From a virus: 56,435 nucleotides of DNA. Below the pieces are notes generated by a model. That model ran no database searches. It was not told where the DNA came from and saw only the letters and a list, made by a program, of their open reading frames with translations. The stretch covers positions 1 to 56,435 of IMG/VR virus record IMGVR_UViG_3300020200_000036. One strand, 5' to 3'. The translations under genes and the position numbers were made by a program. Shown here piece after piece: positions 1 through 7,976 of the stretch; position 1 is the first letter of the stretch; each line of letters opens with the position of its first letter.

Positions 1-150
1 AATGAAAAGAAATCCCTAGCTTTAGCGACATACGCTGAAAATAGAGATCACATTTATTTGCATATTAAGAATGGGGATTATATTATATGCAAGCTGGAAG
101 ATCTACTTGATGAGACTCGCAAGTATAACGCAAAACATTTATGGATTTAA
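1..150 (+). CDS. C-terminal fragment of an unknown small protein
   Basis: The frame beginning at base 1 is open for 49 codons and stops at TAA 148-150; the start lies upstream of the window. The visible piece contains the segment HIYLHIKNGDYIICKLEDLL and ends in KHLWI. The pattern of short beta strands followed by an acidic helix gives no recognisable family. It converges on the minus-strand gene that ends at 139, so the two 3' ends overlap by 12 bases. Its size class and strand resemble the small plus-strand genes at the right end of the window, so it may be the last gene of a similar accessory cluster. Function unknown. Confidence 0.55.
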   Translation, partial: NEKKSLALATYAENRDHIYLHIKNGDYIICKLEDLLDETRKYNAKHLWI

Positions 151-2604
151 CTGAGCTTGTTGTATCTCTGGTTTAGGTTGGTCCTTTGCTATCTTTGAGA
201 GAGTCTTAATGTTTGGATGGTTTGTTGTAGCATAAATGGTTACTGATCCCGTTGATGAAAATTCAGCAGAAGCAGAAATTCTAGCTCCAGTTGTTGTGTC
301 TCTTAAAGACACGGTACGTCCAGTAGTGAATACCCATCTGGGTCCGCCATCCTTATTTTTATCTGTTGGGTTATTTATCCATTCTTTATAAAGAGAATAA
401 GCTTGATTTTGCTCAAAGATAAAAGATTCTGAGCTTTCTAATGCCCTAACAGAAGCAACTGTGTTGTCAGAGGATCCACCAGAAAGAAAAGCATTTCCAG
501 CAATATAGGATCTTGCTATTAGTCCTTTAGTTCCATCTTGGCTCATTTTCCTTGTTAACATTTTCATTTTTAATTCGTGAGCAAGCATAGCTTTAACTTC
601 TTCTGGATTTTTACCTTCTCTAATATATTCTCTTAATCTTACAACTAACTCATGTTTAATTTGTTGATTAAAATCATTTTTACTTGCAAAATCTTCTATG
701 TAGGTTGTAGCCATCTGAGACAAAGAATTCTTAGATATTTTTTTTCCATTATTTGTTTTAGTCTCAATCTCACCTAGACTATCAACAGCAGATTCCATTC
801 TTTCTATCTCTTCAGATAGCTGCATCATTTCTTTATATTGAGGACTGTTAGTATCAGCCATCCACAGTTGACCAAGTGTAGTAGCCATAGCCTTTCTTAA
901 ATTTTTAGCATTACGTCTTTCTTCAGGTGTGCAAGTTCCACTCTTACAATCTTTGCCTTGAAGCACTGAATCTATTTGTTGCTTTGTTCTACCTCCAAGG
1001 TGAACACCCTTTTTTAAATTTAAATAATTTTTTAAACTTATTCCAACTGTAAAATAGTTTCTATTTAAATCTTCTGGGCAAGATAACCGATCTGTAGCGG
1101 CGGCGCAGGCTTCCCTAATATTTTTCTCAACTATTAAGTCTCTGATTCTATCATCCTCAAAGCCTTGTCTTCTTAGTGCTTCGAAAGCTGCCTTCTTTGT
1201 AGTATAAATCTCTAAAGTGTCGGCTCTTTTTCCTTCTCCTACTTCCGCACCTACTCTAAGCAAGTATTCAGGTCTTCGTATTGTGTGCTCCTGACCAGCA
1301 AACATTGTAAGTTTACGAACTAACATTTCTGGAGCATTCTCGCCAAATATTTCTTTCATAGCATTTATAGTTTCTATCTCTTTCGCAACGTCTATGGGCA
1401 TAGAACCCTCACTATTTTTAAATTCTGATTCAAGTCTAGCTACGCTTTCAAATACCCTATTTAATTTATCCCTCTCGTTTCTCCATTTTTCTATAATATT
1501 ACCAGCCCTTCTAAAGCAATCTCGGTATTCTTGTGTCCCACGCTCGTATACATCACAACCTCTAATGATGTGTGTAAATTCTTCAACTGATTCCATAAAG
1601 TCGCCTCGGATTCTATTTGATTCTCCATCGTTTACATTTAAATCACCAGTGCTGACTTTATCTAGCTCACCGCATCCATTTACTTTTGATCCACCATTAA
1701 ATAAAATACTAAGTCTTTTGGATCGGTCATTGAACACAACACCACGACCACTGTAACCATTTAGTGGTTGCTTTATTGCTATACGACCACCTGAGAGTCT
1801 TACAACTGTTCTTTTTAATTCTTGGCATTCTTCAGGTGTTGGATTTTCTTTGATAGCTAGATCTATCGCTCTCTCTAACCTATCCTGAACTTCTAGTTTT
1901 AAATCTTTCATTTCCTCTCCTGTTGAAAGATCGTACTCCCTAGTAGTTCCATCCTCATCTCTAATTATGGTTACAGAATTCCATAACGCTTTTGCCCACG
2001 ATCCATTATGATCACCGGCTCGTAATTGATCATGTAGACCTTTTGCAAAATCTAAAATCTCTAGGCTAGTTGCATTGTTTCTCTCCTTTTTAACTATACT
2101 CCTAAGCAATCCTGGGACTTTTCCTTGAATTTTAAATATCTTTGAGATTATAGACATTCCAGGCCAAGATCCATATTTAGCGGCTGAAGATAATATCTGC
2201 CCACCTTCTCCTCCCGAAGCGACATCCTCTCCCCCCTCTTCTTGAGCTACGGATGCATCTCCAAAGTTAGAATAAAATCTATCTGGATCTGAATTTACTT
2301 GAAATCCTCTTGAACCATTTGGAGCACTTTGATTATCCCAATAAACAATCCCCTCTTGAGTTTGCCACATTTTTATTGGCTTCTTAGCTGATGGAGGAGT
2401 AAAAGGATTGTTTTGAGTATATTTAGGAAGTTGTACTTGAGGATTGTTTGGATCAGGCATTGTTTGTTGAGCCTGAGCTATAGCTGCATCTCCTAGAGAT
2501 TGAGCTTGATTATCTATGGCTTCATAGAGATTTTTCTCTAGTAGCCTAAGAGTTCTTTTCTTAAGTCGTGAATAGCTTTCAAGTAATTCAATAAAATACT
2601 TCAT
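139..2604 (-). CDS. Large putative internal head or structural protein with capsid-targeting-like N-terminus
   Basis: An 821-residue protein of unrecognised family. It begins MKYFIELLES, which resembles the T4 internal-protein targeting peptide (MKxYxEFIAE type) and contains LLE, a fit to the gp21 protease rule (L/I)xE. A second LLE follows at about residues 22-24. Residues 40-130 are Gln/Pro/Asn-rich and low-complexity. The middle (about 240-700) is charged and largely helical, with several Cys residues (for example DCKSGTC near residue 550). The C-terminus (about 750-800) looks beta-rich. It follows a terminator downstream of gp19, so it probably has its own promoter: TATAAT sits 6 bases before GGC-ATG with no Shine-Dalgarno. 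Packaging inside the head is inference from the N-terminus; a tail structural role is possible. Confidence 0.6.
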   Translation of the reverse strand: MKYFIELLESYSRLKKRTLRLLEKNLYEAIDNQAQSLGDAAIAQAQQTMPDPNNPQVQLPKYTQNNPFTPPSAKKPIKMWQTQEGIVYWDNQSAPNGSRGFQVNSDPDRFYSNFGDASVAQEEGGEDVASGGEGGQILSSAAKYGSWPGMSIISKIFKIQGKVPGLLRSIVKKERNNATSLEILDFAKGLHDQLRAGDHNGSWAKALWNSVTIIRDEDGTTREYDLSTGEEMKDLKLEVQDRLERAIDLAIKENPTPEECQELKRTVVRLSGGRIAIKQPLNGYSGRGVVFNDRSKRLSILFNGGSKVNGCGELDKVSTGDLNVNDGESNRIRGDFMESVEEFTHIIRGCDVYERGTQEYRDCFRRAGNIIEKWRNERDKLNRVFESVARLESEFKNSEGSMPIDVAKEIETINAMKEIFGENAPEMLVRKLTMFAGQEHTIRRPEYLLRVGAEVGEGKRADTLEIYTTKKAAFEALRRQGFEDDRIRDLIVEKNIREACAAATDRLSCPEDLNRNYFTVGISLKNYLNLKKGVHLGGRTKQQIDSVLQGKDCKSGTCTPEERRNAKNLRKAMATTLGQLWMADTNSPQYKEMMQLSEEIERMESAVDSLGEIETKTNNGKKISKNSLSQMATTYIEDFASKNDFNQQIKHELVVRLREYIREGKNPEEVKAMLAHELKMKMLTRKMSQDGTKGLIARSYIAGNAFLSGGSSDNTVASVRALESSESFIFEQNQAYSLYKEWINNPTDKNKDGGPRWVFTTGRTVSLRDTTTGARISASAEFSSTGSVTIYATTNHPNIKTLSKIAKDQPKPEIQQAQLNP

Positions 2605-2616
2605 GCCATTATTATA

Positions 2617-2646
2617 GAAAAATAGCCTACCTTATTGGTAGGCTAT
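2617..2646 (-). terminator. Rho-independent terminator after tail tube gene
   Basis: A perfect 10-bp stem (2622-2631 pairing with 2637-2646; ATAGCCTACC against GGTAGGCTAT) has a 5-base loop and is followed on the minus strand by TTTTC. It lies between the gp19 stop (2672) and the next gene start (2604), where it would end the neck-sheath-tube transcript. Confidence 0.85.
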
Positions 2647-2671
2647 GTTTAAATTAAACTAACTATTAAAA

Positions 2672-3259
2672 TTAAGCGTAATTGAAATAGTCGAGGAAGT
2701 CATAACGGAACTCTACTTCAATGGTGGCAAAATCGTTTGTGTTATAATTCTTTTCTGAGAACCTTACAGACTTTGGATATACTCCATAAAACTCTACCGC
2801 TGCATGAGGCGTCCTGGTGTTATCAAGTTCTACAACTCTCATTTTTATAGCTTTGAATGTATTGTTTCCAGTCCCGCCAGGAGCAGCAAGCTCTGTCATG
2901 TTGCCTGTAAGAGGATTGTATATTGTTTTAAACCATGTCCACAGGGCAGCACAAGTGCGTCTTAAATATAGATTATCAAAGGTCACTGTGACGGAATCAA
3001 AATTTGGAGTACCTGGGTAGTAAACTCTATCGTTTACTCTTGCAACCATGATGTCTTCAACTCCGTACCCAACAGCACCAACTTGCTTGGCTCCTAAGGT
3101 AAGATCAGTCGTTTGCTGAACGCTTATGTTTGGAGGAAGTCCGAAGAACTGTATCTCAAACTGATATGATCTTACTGAATCAAGAGCAGTTGAAATCGTG
3201 GGGAGATTTTCCCCTCTATTAAACGGACGATAACTATTAGCATAATAACTTTGAACCAT
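2672..3259 (-). CDS. gp19: Tail tube protein (gp19-like)
   Basis: A 195-residue protein of the T4 gp19 tail-tube family, which stacks as hexameric rings to form the inner tube through which DNA passes. T4 gp19 is about 163 residues. Visible hallmarks are the N-terminal FNRGENLPTISTALDSVRSYQFEIQF strand region described here in part as SYQFEIQFFGLPP, the central VTVTFDNLYLRRTCAALWTWFKTIY helix region (key residues YLRRT and ALWTWFK), and the C-terminal AAVEFYGVYPKSVRF and FATIEVEFRYDFLDYF strands. It lies directly downstream of the sheath gene with a 15-base gap and an AGGTAA ribosome-binding site, the conserved sheath-then-tube order. A strong terminator follows. Confidence 0.93.
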   Translation of the reverse strand: MVQSYYANSYRPFNRGENLPTISTALDSVRSYQFEIQFFGLPPNISVQQTTDLTLGAKQVGAVGYGVEDIMVARVNDRVYYPGTPNFDSVTVTFDNLYLRRTCAALWTWFKTIYNPLTGNMTELAAPGGTGNNTFKAIKMRVVELDNTRTPHAAVEFYGVYPKSVRFSEKNYNTNDFATIEVEFRYDFLDYFNYA

Positions 3260-3274
3260 TTTTTTAATTACCTA

Positions 3275-5329
3275 TTAAAATGAAGCCGATTGACTTGTTA
3301 AGTTGACCTCGAAAATTATCCATTCAGCAGTCTTAGTTGGTTTAAGTAGAATCTTGCACCATAGCTCGTTTCTATCAATCCTTAAAGGTGTATTAACTGA
3401 TGAATCACAAATTACTTTAAAATCTGTGATGCCTCTTCTAGCTTGTATATCACTGAGAACAGCTTGCGCCTTAGTTTTAACAATGTCCCAGGTGAATGCA
3501 TCATTAGGCTCAAACAAATCTTGGCGACCAGTTGCAAGTAAAACCTTTCGTAAAAAAATCATTAATCTTCTTACATTTATTCTGTCTAAAGCCGTAGCGG
3601 CTCTCTGAGCAGTCTTTTGTCCGAAAATTGTTATACCTTCAGGTACAAAGTTAACTATTGGGTTGATATTGTTAACGTACAAGGCATCACGATCACCTTG
3701 GTTAAGTGGAAGTTCAGTGTCAGTTGGCTTTGTAAGTCTTCCTCTACGGAAACCAGCAGGAGCAAACCAAGACTCGGCTACGTTATCCGTAAAAGCCATT
3801 TGTCTTACAGCAAAAATAGATGGATCATACCATCTGTCTTTCCCTGTAAAAACGTCAAACACTTGAACGTGCGGCCAGAAAACCGCAGCCCAAGAGTTGT
3901 TAATAGCAGCGGTTCTTGATGTGGATCTTCCGTTCATCCATTCTGTAGCTTCTTGAACTGTATCAAGTCCCACAGGGGGTGCTACAACAGCAACAAAGTT
4001 CTGAGAAGTTTCAGCAAGGGTGATGAGATTATTCTGAATTTCATCTTCAAAAAATCCTGGAATAATACCAATTGATATATTAAGGAGATCATCATCGAGA
4101 GCGTACAGTCCAGTCTTCTCGGCAGCAGTACCAATAATTGCTTGGGAATTCATTGTGCCGTTAGTGCCCCCCGACAGACTATAAGTTCCATCCTTTAATT
4201 TAACGAATCTTGAGTTCGATCCAACTACTTTTCCGCCGTTATTTAAAATTACAGTTACACCACCTCCGACCATCTGTGTTATACGAGAAACGAAATCTGG
4301 AAGCTTGTTAGGGGACGATGCGATAGATCCAGAAAGCATTAATTCACCTTTAATAAAATCTGAGGTGGTGTTTTCAATTCCAATATTTATAACATCTTCA
4401 ATAAATGTTGAATGATCTAAAAGTGAAACATTGAACGTCTCAGCGATAGCCCCCTCATAGTTTGTACCTAGTAGTGAATTATAAGATCCGTTGCTCTCCA
4501 CTTCCATGCTAAGTCCAACTGTCCTACCAGTAAGCCCAACTGTTGAAAGATTGTAACCAGTTCCTGGGTACTGTGATCTCACTAAATAAGAAAATGTTGA
4601 AGTTTCAATATCTCCACCATAAACTGAGGCTGCTCCTGTAGCACTAACAGCTTCAGTTCCCTCCGCTGAAACTACATGAATAGCTGAAGGGTAAAGATTT
4701 GCAGTTGTATATGGTGTAGACGAGAAAGCCGAAACAGTCAACGAAGCTAGTTTTCCAGGATAAGCCCCAATAATATATCCAAAAGTATTACTGTTAGTAT
4801 CAAAATCAACGCTGACATGATCTGTTTTGGCATTACCAGTTCCGACTATTGAAGCTATGGCCGAAGCTTGCTCGATACCAGCATTTATATTAGACTGAAG
4901 AGCAGGTATGTTAAAAGCTTGTTCATCCATAACTAAAAGTCCTTCGGAATCTCTTACTGAAACTTTTAAATAAAGGCTGTTTGTAAGACCGAATGAGCTT
5001 GTAGTAAATTTAACAGATGGGCAAACTCCGAAGGGAATTAATGAAGATGCGTCTTGAGCATCATCGCTTATCGCCCTAACGAATCGTATTTGATTTGTAG
5101 TTTCTAGAATTTCTAATGCCCCCTCAAGACCTTGACCCTGTAAATACTCGTTTGGTTCTCCAAAAGTATTAACAAGATTTTCTTGGCTAGTTATAAGAGT
5201 TGGAGTATTTGGTTCACCCTTTGTAGCAAATCCAACAATACCAACTATTGATGACTCAATATTTGGTGGATAAGACGAATTATCTTTCTCTAAAAAAATT
5301 ACAGCAGGACTAGAAGGAATAGCACCCAT
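3275..5329 (-). CDS. gp18: Contractile tail sheath protein (gp18-like)
   Basis: A 684-residue sheath protein (T4 gp18 is about 659). The N-terminus contains IVGFATKGEPNTPTLITS, typical of sheath starts where the first strand is followed by a passage on tail/host switching surfaces. The C-terminal part carries the conserved core: RTAAINNSWAAVFWPHVQVFD, then WFAPAGFRRGRL, LYVNNINPIVNF, GITIFGQKTAQ, LDRINVRRLMIFLRK and the closing FEVNLTSQ strand. These are the parts that make the inter-subunit mesh around the tube. The middle (about 150-400) is the variable, outward-facing insertion. An AAGGGT ribosome-binding site precedes the ATG. It is followed by gp19 and preceded by a small Pro-rich gene. 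Confidence 0.95.
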   Translation of the reverse strand: MGAIPSSPAVIFLEKDNSSYPPNIESSIVGIVGFATKGEPNTPTLITSQENLVNTFGEPNEYLQGQGLEGALEILETTNQIRFVRAISDDAQDASSLIPFGVCPSVKFTTSSFGLTNSLYLKVSVRDSEGLLVMDEQAFNIPALQSNINAGIEQASAIASIVGTGNAKTDHVSVDFDTNSNTFGYIIGAYPGKLASLTVSAFSSTPYTTANLYPSAIHVVSAEGTEAVSATGAASVYGGDIETSTFSYLVRSQYPGTGYNLSTVGLTGRTVGLSMEVESNGSYNSLLGTNYEGAIAETFNVSLLDHSTFIEDVINIGIENTTSDFIKGELMLSGSIASSPNKLPDFVSRITQMVGGGVTVILNNGGKVVGSNSRFVKLKDGTYSLSGGTNGTMNSQAIIGTAAEKTGLYALDDDLLNISIGIIPGFFEDEIQNNLITLAETSQNFVAVVAPPVGLDTVQEATEWMNGRSTSRTAAINNSWAAVFWPHVQVFDVFTGKDRWYDPSIFAVRQMAFTDNVAESWFAPAGFRRGRLTKPTDTELPLNQGDRDALYVNNINPIVNFVPEGITIFGQKTAQRAATALDRINVRRLMIFLRKVLLATGRQDLFEPNDAFTWDIVKTKAQAVLSDIQARRGITDFKVICDSSVNTPLRIDRNELWCKILLKPTKTAEWIIFEVNLTSQSASF

Positions 5330-5341
5330 TTAAGATACCCT

Positions 5342-5584
5342 TTAATTAGAAATACTAAGTATTCTTCTTCTATGAAGATTTTTAACTTGTTGGCTTATTT
5401 GAGATTCTAATACTCTAATAGCCTGTTTTGGCTCAAGCCAAACGTGATCCACCCCACCAAGATTCTCCAGTATAATAAAAAGACCTTGGACAGAGTAATT
5501 TTTAATTATTTTTGTTGGCTGACCGGGGGTAGATTTTGTTGGCTGACCGGGGGTAGAGGGAGGCGTAGGTTGTTTTTTAGTCAT
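5342..5584 (-). CDS. Small tail-region protein with Pro-rich repeat N-terminus
   Basis: An 80-residue protein between gp15 and gp18. The first 27 residues are Pro/Thr/Gln-rich and contain an exact tandem duplication of STPGQPTK, encoded by two perfect 24-base repeats. The folded part (about 28-80) reads NYSVQGLFIILENLGG, then HVWLEPKQAIRVLESQIS and a basic end HRRRIL. The Val-x-Leu-x-Pro-x-x-(S/A) style segment with SQIS resembles small tail-sheath-adjacent proteins in other environmental T4-like phages, but I cannot assign a family. It probably interacts with the sheath or the tail terminus, judging only from position. It is separated from gp18 by 12 bases and from gp15 by an AT-rich 69-base gap. 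Confidence 0.7.
   Translation of the reverse strand: MTKKQPTPPSTPGQPTKSTPGQPTKIIKNYSVQGLFIILENLGGVDHVWLEPKQAIRVLESQISQQVKNLHRRRILSISN
5510..5557 (-). repeat. Two perfect 24-bp tandem repeats in the small tail gene
   Basis: Copies at 5510-5533 and 5534-5557 are identical and in frame. Each encodes eight residues (STPGQPTK register) in the Pro-rich N-terminal arm of the 80-residue protein. Confidence 0.95.
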
Positions 5585-5626
5585 TGTGAAAAACTCTAAT
5601 AGTATTTACCCTTCCTGACAATCATT

Positions 5627-5648
5627 TTAAATTAAATTTTTAATTTAA
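5627..5648. other. AT-only inverted repeat in the gp15 to small-tail-gene gap
   Basis: TTAAATTAAA at 5627-5636 is followed after two T bases by its perfect complement at 5639-5648. This gives an AT-only hairpin in the 69-base non-coding gap 5585-5653, just downstream of the gp15 stop. It could weakly attenuate transcription or be base-composition noise; there is no GC clamp as in the two strong terminators. Confidence 0.4.
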
Positions 5649-5653
5649 TTGTA

Positions 5654-6469
5654 TTAAGATCCTAAACTTCCGTCAATAATAACATTAATTTTATCTAAAT
5701 CTAAAGAAGTTTCGGTATTTTCTTCTGTAGCTGATACTAATGGGAGTACGCACTTTTCGCAAAAACATGACATATCGTGAGTTGGAACAGAGTCTTTTAA
5801 TTCAGATATCTGATAATTAAGATTTTCTATTCTTCCAGTTGAGGTGTAAAGAAACTTTGGACTTGGAATATATGTCTCTACTGATATTTGAATAGACTTT
5901 TTAAGAATTCTATCCTCCCGATCAGGGGCTTCCCCCTGTTCTATCTCTGACTCAGATACAATAAAAGACTTAGTTACGTTATTAGATTTAATATCAACTT
6001 CAAGATCTGGATTAAATAATAAAAATATGTGTTCTCTTATTTGATCCATATCTTCTTTATACTTAGTCCATATGTTAATTGTGTATGTTATATCAACTGG
6101 CATAGGGGCTAAACTTAAAGTTCTAATAGCTTTTTGCTGACGCTTGTGCCAACACTTTTCATGAACTAGCATTGTTCCGTAACGTCTTCTAGAAATGTTA
6201 TCTGATGATGAATCTTCGCTGATTGTTATTGCTGGAATAGTAATATTATCACCAACAGTAGATCTAGCCACAGCCCTCTCTTGGTTAGCGTGAAAACATT
6301 TAACATTAATAGAATTATTATTTTTATCTACATAATGTATTCCACTAAATGTTGATATTAAAAATCTAAGAATATCTTTAAAAACTTTTTGTGAAAACAT
6401 CCCCCTCGATGCGTTTGTTTTTTCCACAATCTCTTTCAATACTTGATTGTTAAGTGGGATATTAGTCAT
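5654..6469 (-). CDS. gp15: Tail completion / sheath stabiliser (gp15-like)
   Basis: A 271-residue protein, almost exactly the length of T4 gp15 (272), which caps the tail and stabilises the sheath terminus before head joining. Visible family features are the N-terminal helix region FKDILRFLISTFSGIHYVD, the early strand RRRYGTMLVHEKCWHKRQQK, and the characteristic LAPMPVDITYTINIWTKYKEDMDQI (key residues APMPVD and WTKYKEDM), in which Pro-x-Pro-Val-Asp leads into a beta strand and an acidic helix. The C-terminus contains a CFCEKC pair that could bind metal. It is in the conserved gp13-gp14-gp15-gp18-gp19 run. Confidence 0.88.
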   Translation of the reverse strand: MTNIPLNNQVLKEIVEKTNASRGMFSQKVFKDILRFLISTFSGIHYVDKNNNSINVKCFHANQERAVARSTVGDNITIPAITISEDSSSDNISRRRYGTMLVHEKCWHKRQQKAIRTLSLAPMPVDITYTINIWTKYKEDMDQIREHIFLLFNPDLEVDIKSNNVTKSFIVSESEIEQGEAPDREDRILKKSIQISVETYIPSPKFLYTSTGRIENLNYQISELKDSVPTHDMSCFCEKCVLPLVSATEENTETSLDLDKINVIIDGSLGS

Positions 6470-6481
6470 TTTCTCTTACCT

Positions 6482-7033
6482 TTAATGATTTTTGTGATAG
6501 ATTAGATCAGATTTTGGCGGTTGCTGTAAATGAACATCATCAGAATCCCTAAGAAGTTTTGCACTACAAATTAAATGATATACCCCATAAGTTTCAAAGC
6601 TATCTTCTTGAACTTCATATACTTCGTACTTTAAGTTTTGAAACTCAGGCTTTATTATATCTCCTGCGATAAGCGTCCTACCTAATCTTCTCTCAGCATA
6701 AGTTTTGTTAAATGTGAATACCTGATCATTTGTTAATTCTATTCCAAATTGAGTTAAATTCTCTTCAATAGGCTTTGGATCATAATGACCGTACACTCTT
6801 GTCGGAGCTACAGAAAACGATTTGTTTCGTTCTTCTCCATACACATCATCTATCTCTTTTGTTTGATAGTATTTAAAAACAAGAAGAGGGGATCCGGCAA
6901 GCTTTATTTGCTCCTCGTCAACAAGATTAAACAAGTTTTGATCGTTTAATTTGTTGAATAGTTTGAAAGGGCTTTCATACTCGTCAGAGTTCGGAAGACT
7001 TACATTTGATTTATATTTTCCAAAGTTACTCAT
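6482..7033 (-). CDS. gp14: Neck protein (gp14-like)
   Basis: A 183-residue protein between gp13 and gp15, where T4 carries neck gene 14 (256 residues). The central SPLLVFKYYQTKEIDDVYGE and the following VYGHYDPKPIEENLTQFGIEL segments fit the gp14 pattern of a strand plus a conserved Tyr-Gly-x-Tyr-Asp-Pro turn. The C-terminal part RTLIAGDIIKPEFQNLKYEVYEVQ looks like an OB or SH3-like beta barrel typical of neck connectors. It is shorter than T4 gp14, mostly by loss of the C-terminal part. It starts two bases from the gp13 stop, implying translational coupling. It should form the hexameric ring between gp13 and the tail. Confidence 0.8.
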   Translation of the reverse strand: MSNFGKYKSNVSLPNSDEYESPFKLFNKLNDQNLFNLVDEEQIKLAGSPLLVFKYYQTKEIDDVYGEERNKSFSVAPTRVYGHYDPKPIEENLTQFGIELTNDQVFTFNKTYAERRLGRTLIAGDIIKPEFQNLKYEVYEVQEDSFETYGVYHLICSAKLLRDSDDVHLQQPPKSDLIYHKNH

Positions 7034-7034
7034 A

Positions 7035-7898
7035 CTACCCTACGATAAACATTGGACCTTCTTGAATCTCACTAATCAACTCTTCCATAAGTTGCTTTTT
7101 TTCTTCAGCAGACTCTTGAACAAGTACGCCACCATCAAGTTGTGCTCCTCCACCTGGGCCAGGAAGTATTTTGTACTTGCCCCTGATCCGCCCTAATATT
7201 CCCTTACCAGCAGCCGTAGCGTAACGCTGAATCCAATTGCGATAGGCATGGTGAATTGTATTAGAATCCAAAGCTCTATACTCTATAATTACCGGGTCTG
7301 GTGTTTGCCTCGGTACTGGGTATAACTGTAAGTATTTTCCATTTAGAATGCTCCAGCTACCTTCATTAGATAGTACTCTTCTTGTCATCTCAAGATATTG
7401 TTGTGTTAAGAAGAAGTCTCCAATTCCCCCTCCTTGAAAGAATCTATTTGAATTAAAAAACGAAAGAGTTAAATCAAATGCTAATGATCCTGGTGTGTAG
7501 TTTAGTCCAAAAATATCTTTTTTGTATATAACATCGTTTATATTATTAGCTAGGAACTGAGGCAATTCATATACATTTTCTCCTGAGCTAGCATCAAAAA
7601 CAGCATACTGGCAAGCCCATTGTGGTGAGTAATAATCCAGTTTAGATACAGCCTCATCAATACAAGTCTTAACTTGAAATGGAGTTAATTCAACGGCAAC
7701 AATCGGGTGTCCAAGCTGCGCCAGGACATAATCATTAACTGACTGCTCAAATAAATTAAATTGAACTCCATCAGCCTCTAAATTTTTATTTAATTTATCT
7801 TGATTTATATCATTAGATAAAGTATAGTCTGTGAGTCTCTGCCCACCATAACGACCGTAGCTAGACCCATAGCTTGTTATTGTTGGAGTAGATACCAT
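7035..7898 (-). CDS. gp13: Neck protein (gp13-like)
   Basis: A 287-residue neck protein (T4 gp13 about 309) that binds the portal vertex after packaging. Recognisable parts are the N-terminal GSSYGRYGGQRLTDYTLS region, LGHPIVAVELTPFQVKTCIDEAVSKLDYYSP (key residues ELTPFQ and DEAVSK), QQYLEMTRRVLS, and the C-terminal RYATAAGKGILGRIRGKY followed by LPGPGGGAQLDGG. It follows the gp23 terminator, so it needs its own promoter. The only candidate is TATAAGTA at 7907-7900, which practically abuts the ATG; no Shine-Dalgarno is seen. The start codon choice is therefore less certain than the gene itself. Confidence 0.9.
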   Translation of the reverse strand: MVSTPTITSYGSSYGRYGGQRLTDYTLSNDINQDKLNKNLEADGVQFNLFEQSVNDYVLAQLGHPIVAVELTPFQVKTCIDEAVSKLDYYSPQWACQYAVFDASSGENVYELPQFLANNINDVIYKKDIFGLNYTPGSLAFDLTLSFFNSNRFFQGGGIGDFFLTQQYLEMTRRVLSNEGSWSILNGKYLQLYPVPRQTPDPVIIEYRALDSNTIHHAYRNWIQRYATAAGKGILGRIRGKYKILPGPGGGAQLDGGVLVQESAEEKKQLMEELISEIQEGPMFIVG

Positions 7899-7926
7899 AT
7901 ACTTATATTTAGGTACTCTATAAAAG

Positions 7927-7956
7927 AAAAAAGCGGGCTTTTTAGGCCCGCTTTTT
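7927..7956 (-). terminator. Rho-independent terminator after major capsid gene
   Basis: The stem AAGCGGGC (7931-7938) pairs with GCCCGCTT (7946-7953), giving a GC-rich core of six pairs extended by A-T pairs, with a short T-rich loop. On the minus strand it is followed by a run of T residues. It lies 21 bases past the gp23 stop, a typical position to insulate very high capsid expression. Confidence 0.92.
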
Positions 7957-7976
7957 AAGTCACCAAGGACCTAAGA

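Noticed and set aside
1394-1756. Plus-strand open frame of 120 codons
   Set aside because: Antisense to the 821-residue gene; Ser/Leu-rich shadow composition, no ribosome-binding site.
5627-5648. AT-only hairpin as a terminator
   Set aside because: No GC in the stem, unlike the two clear terminators; kept only as an inverted repeat.
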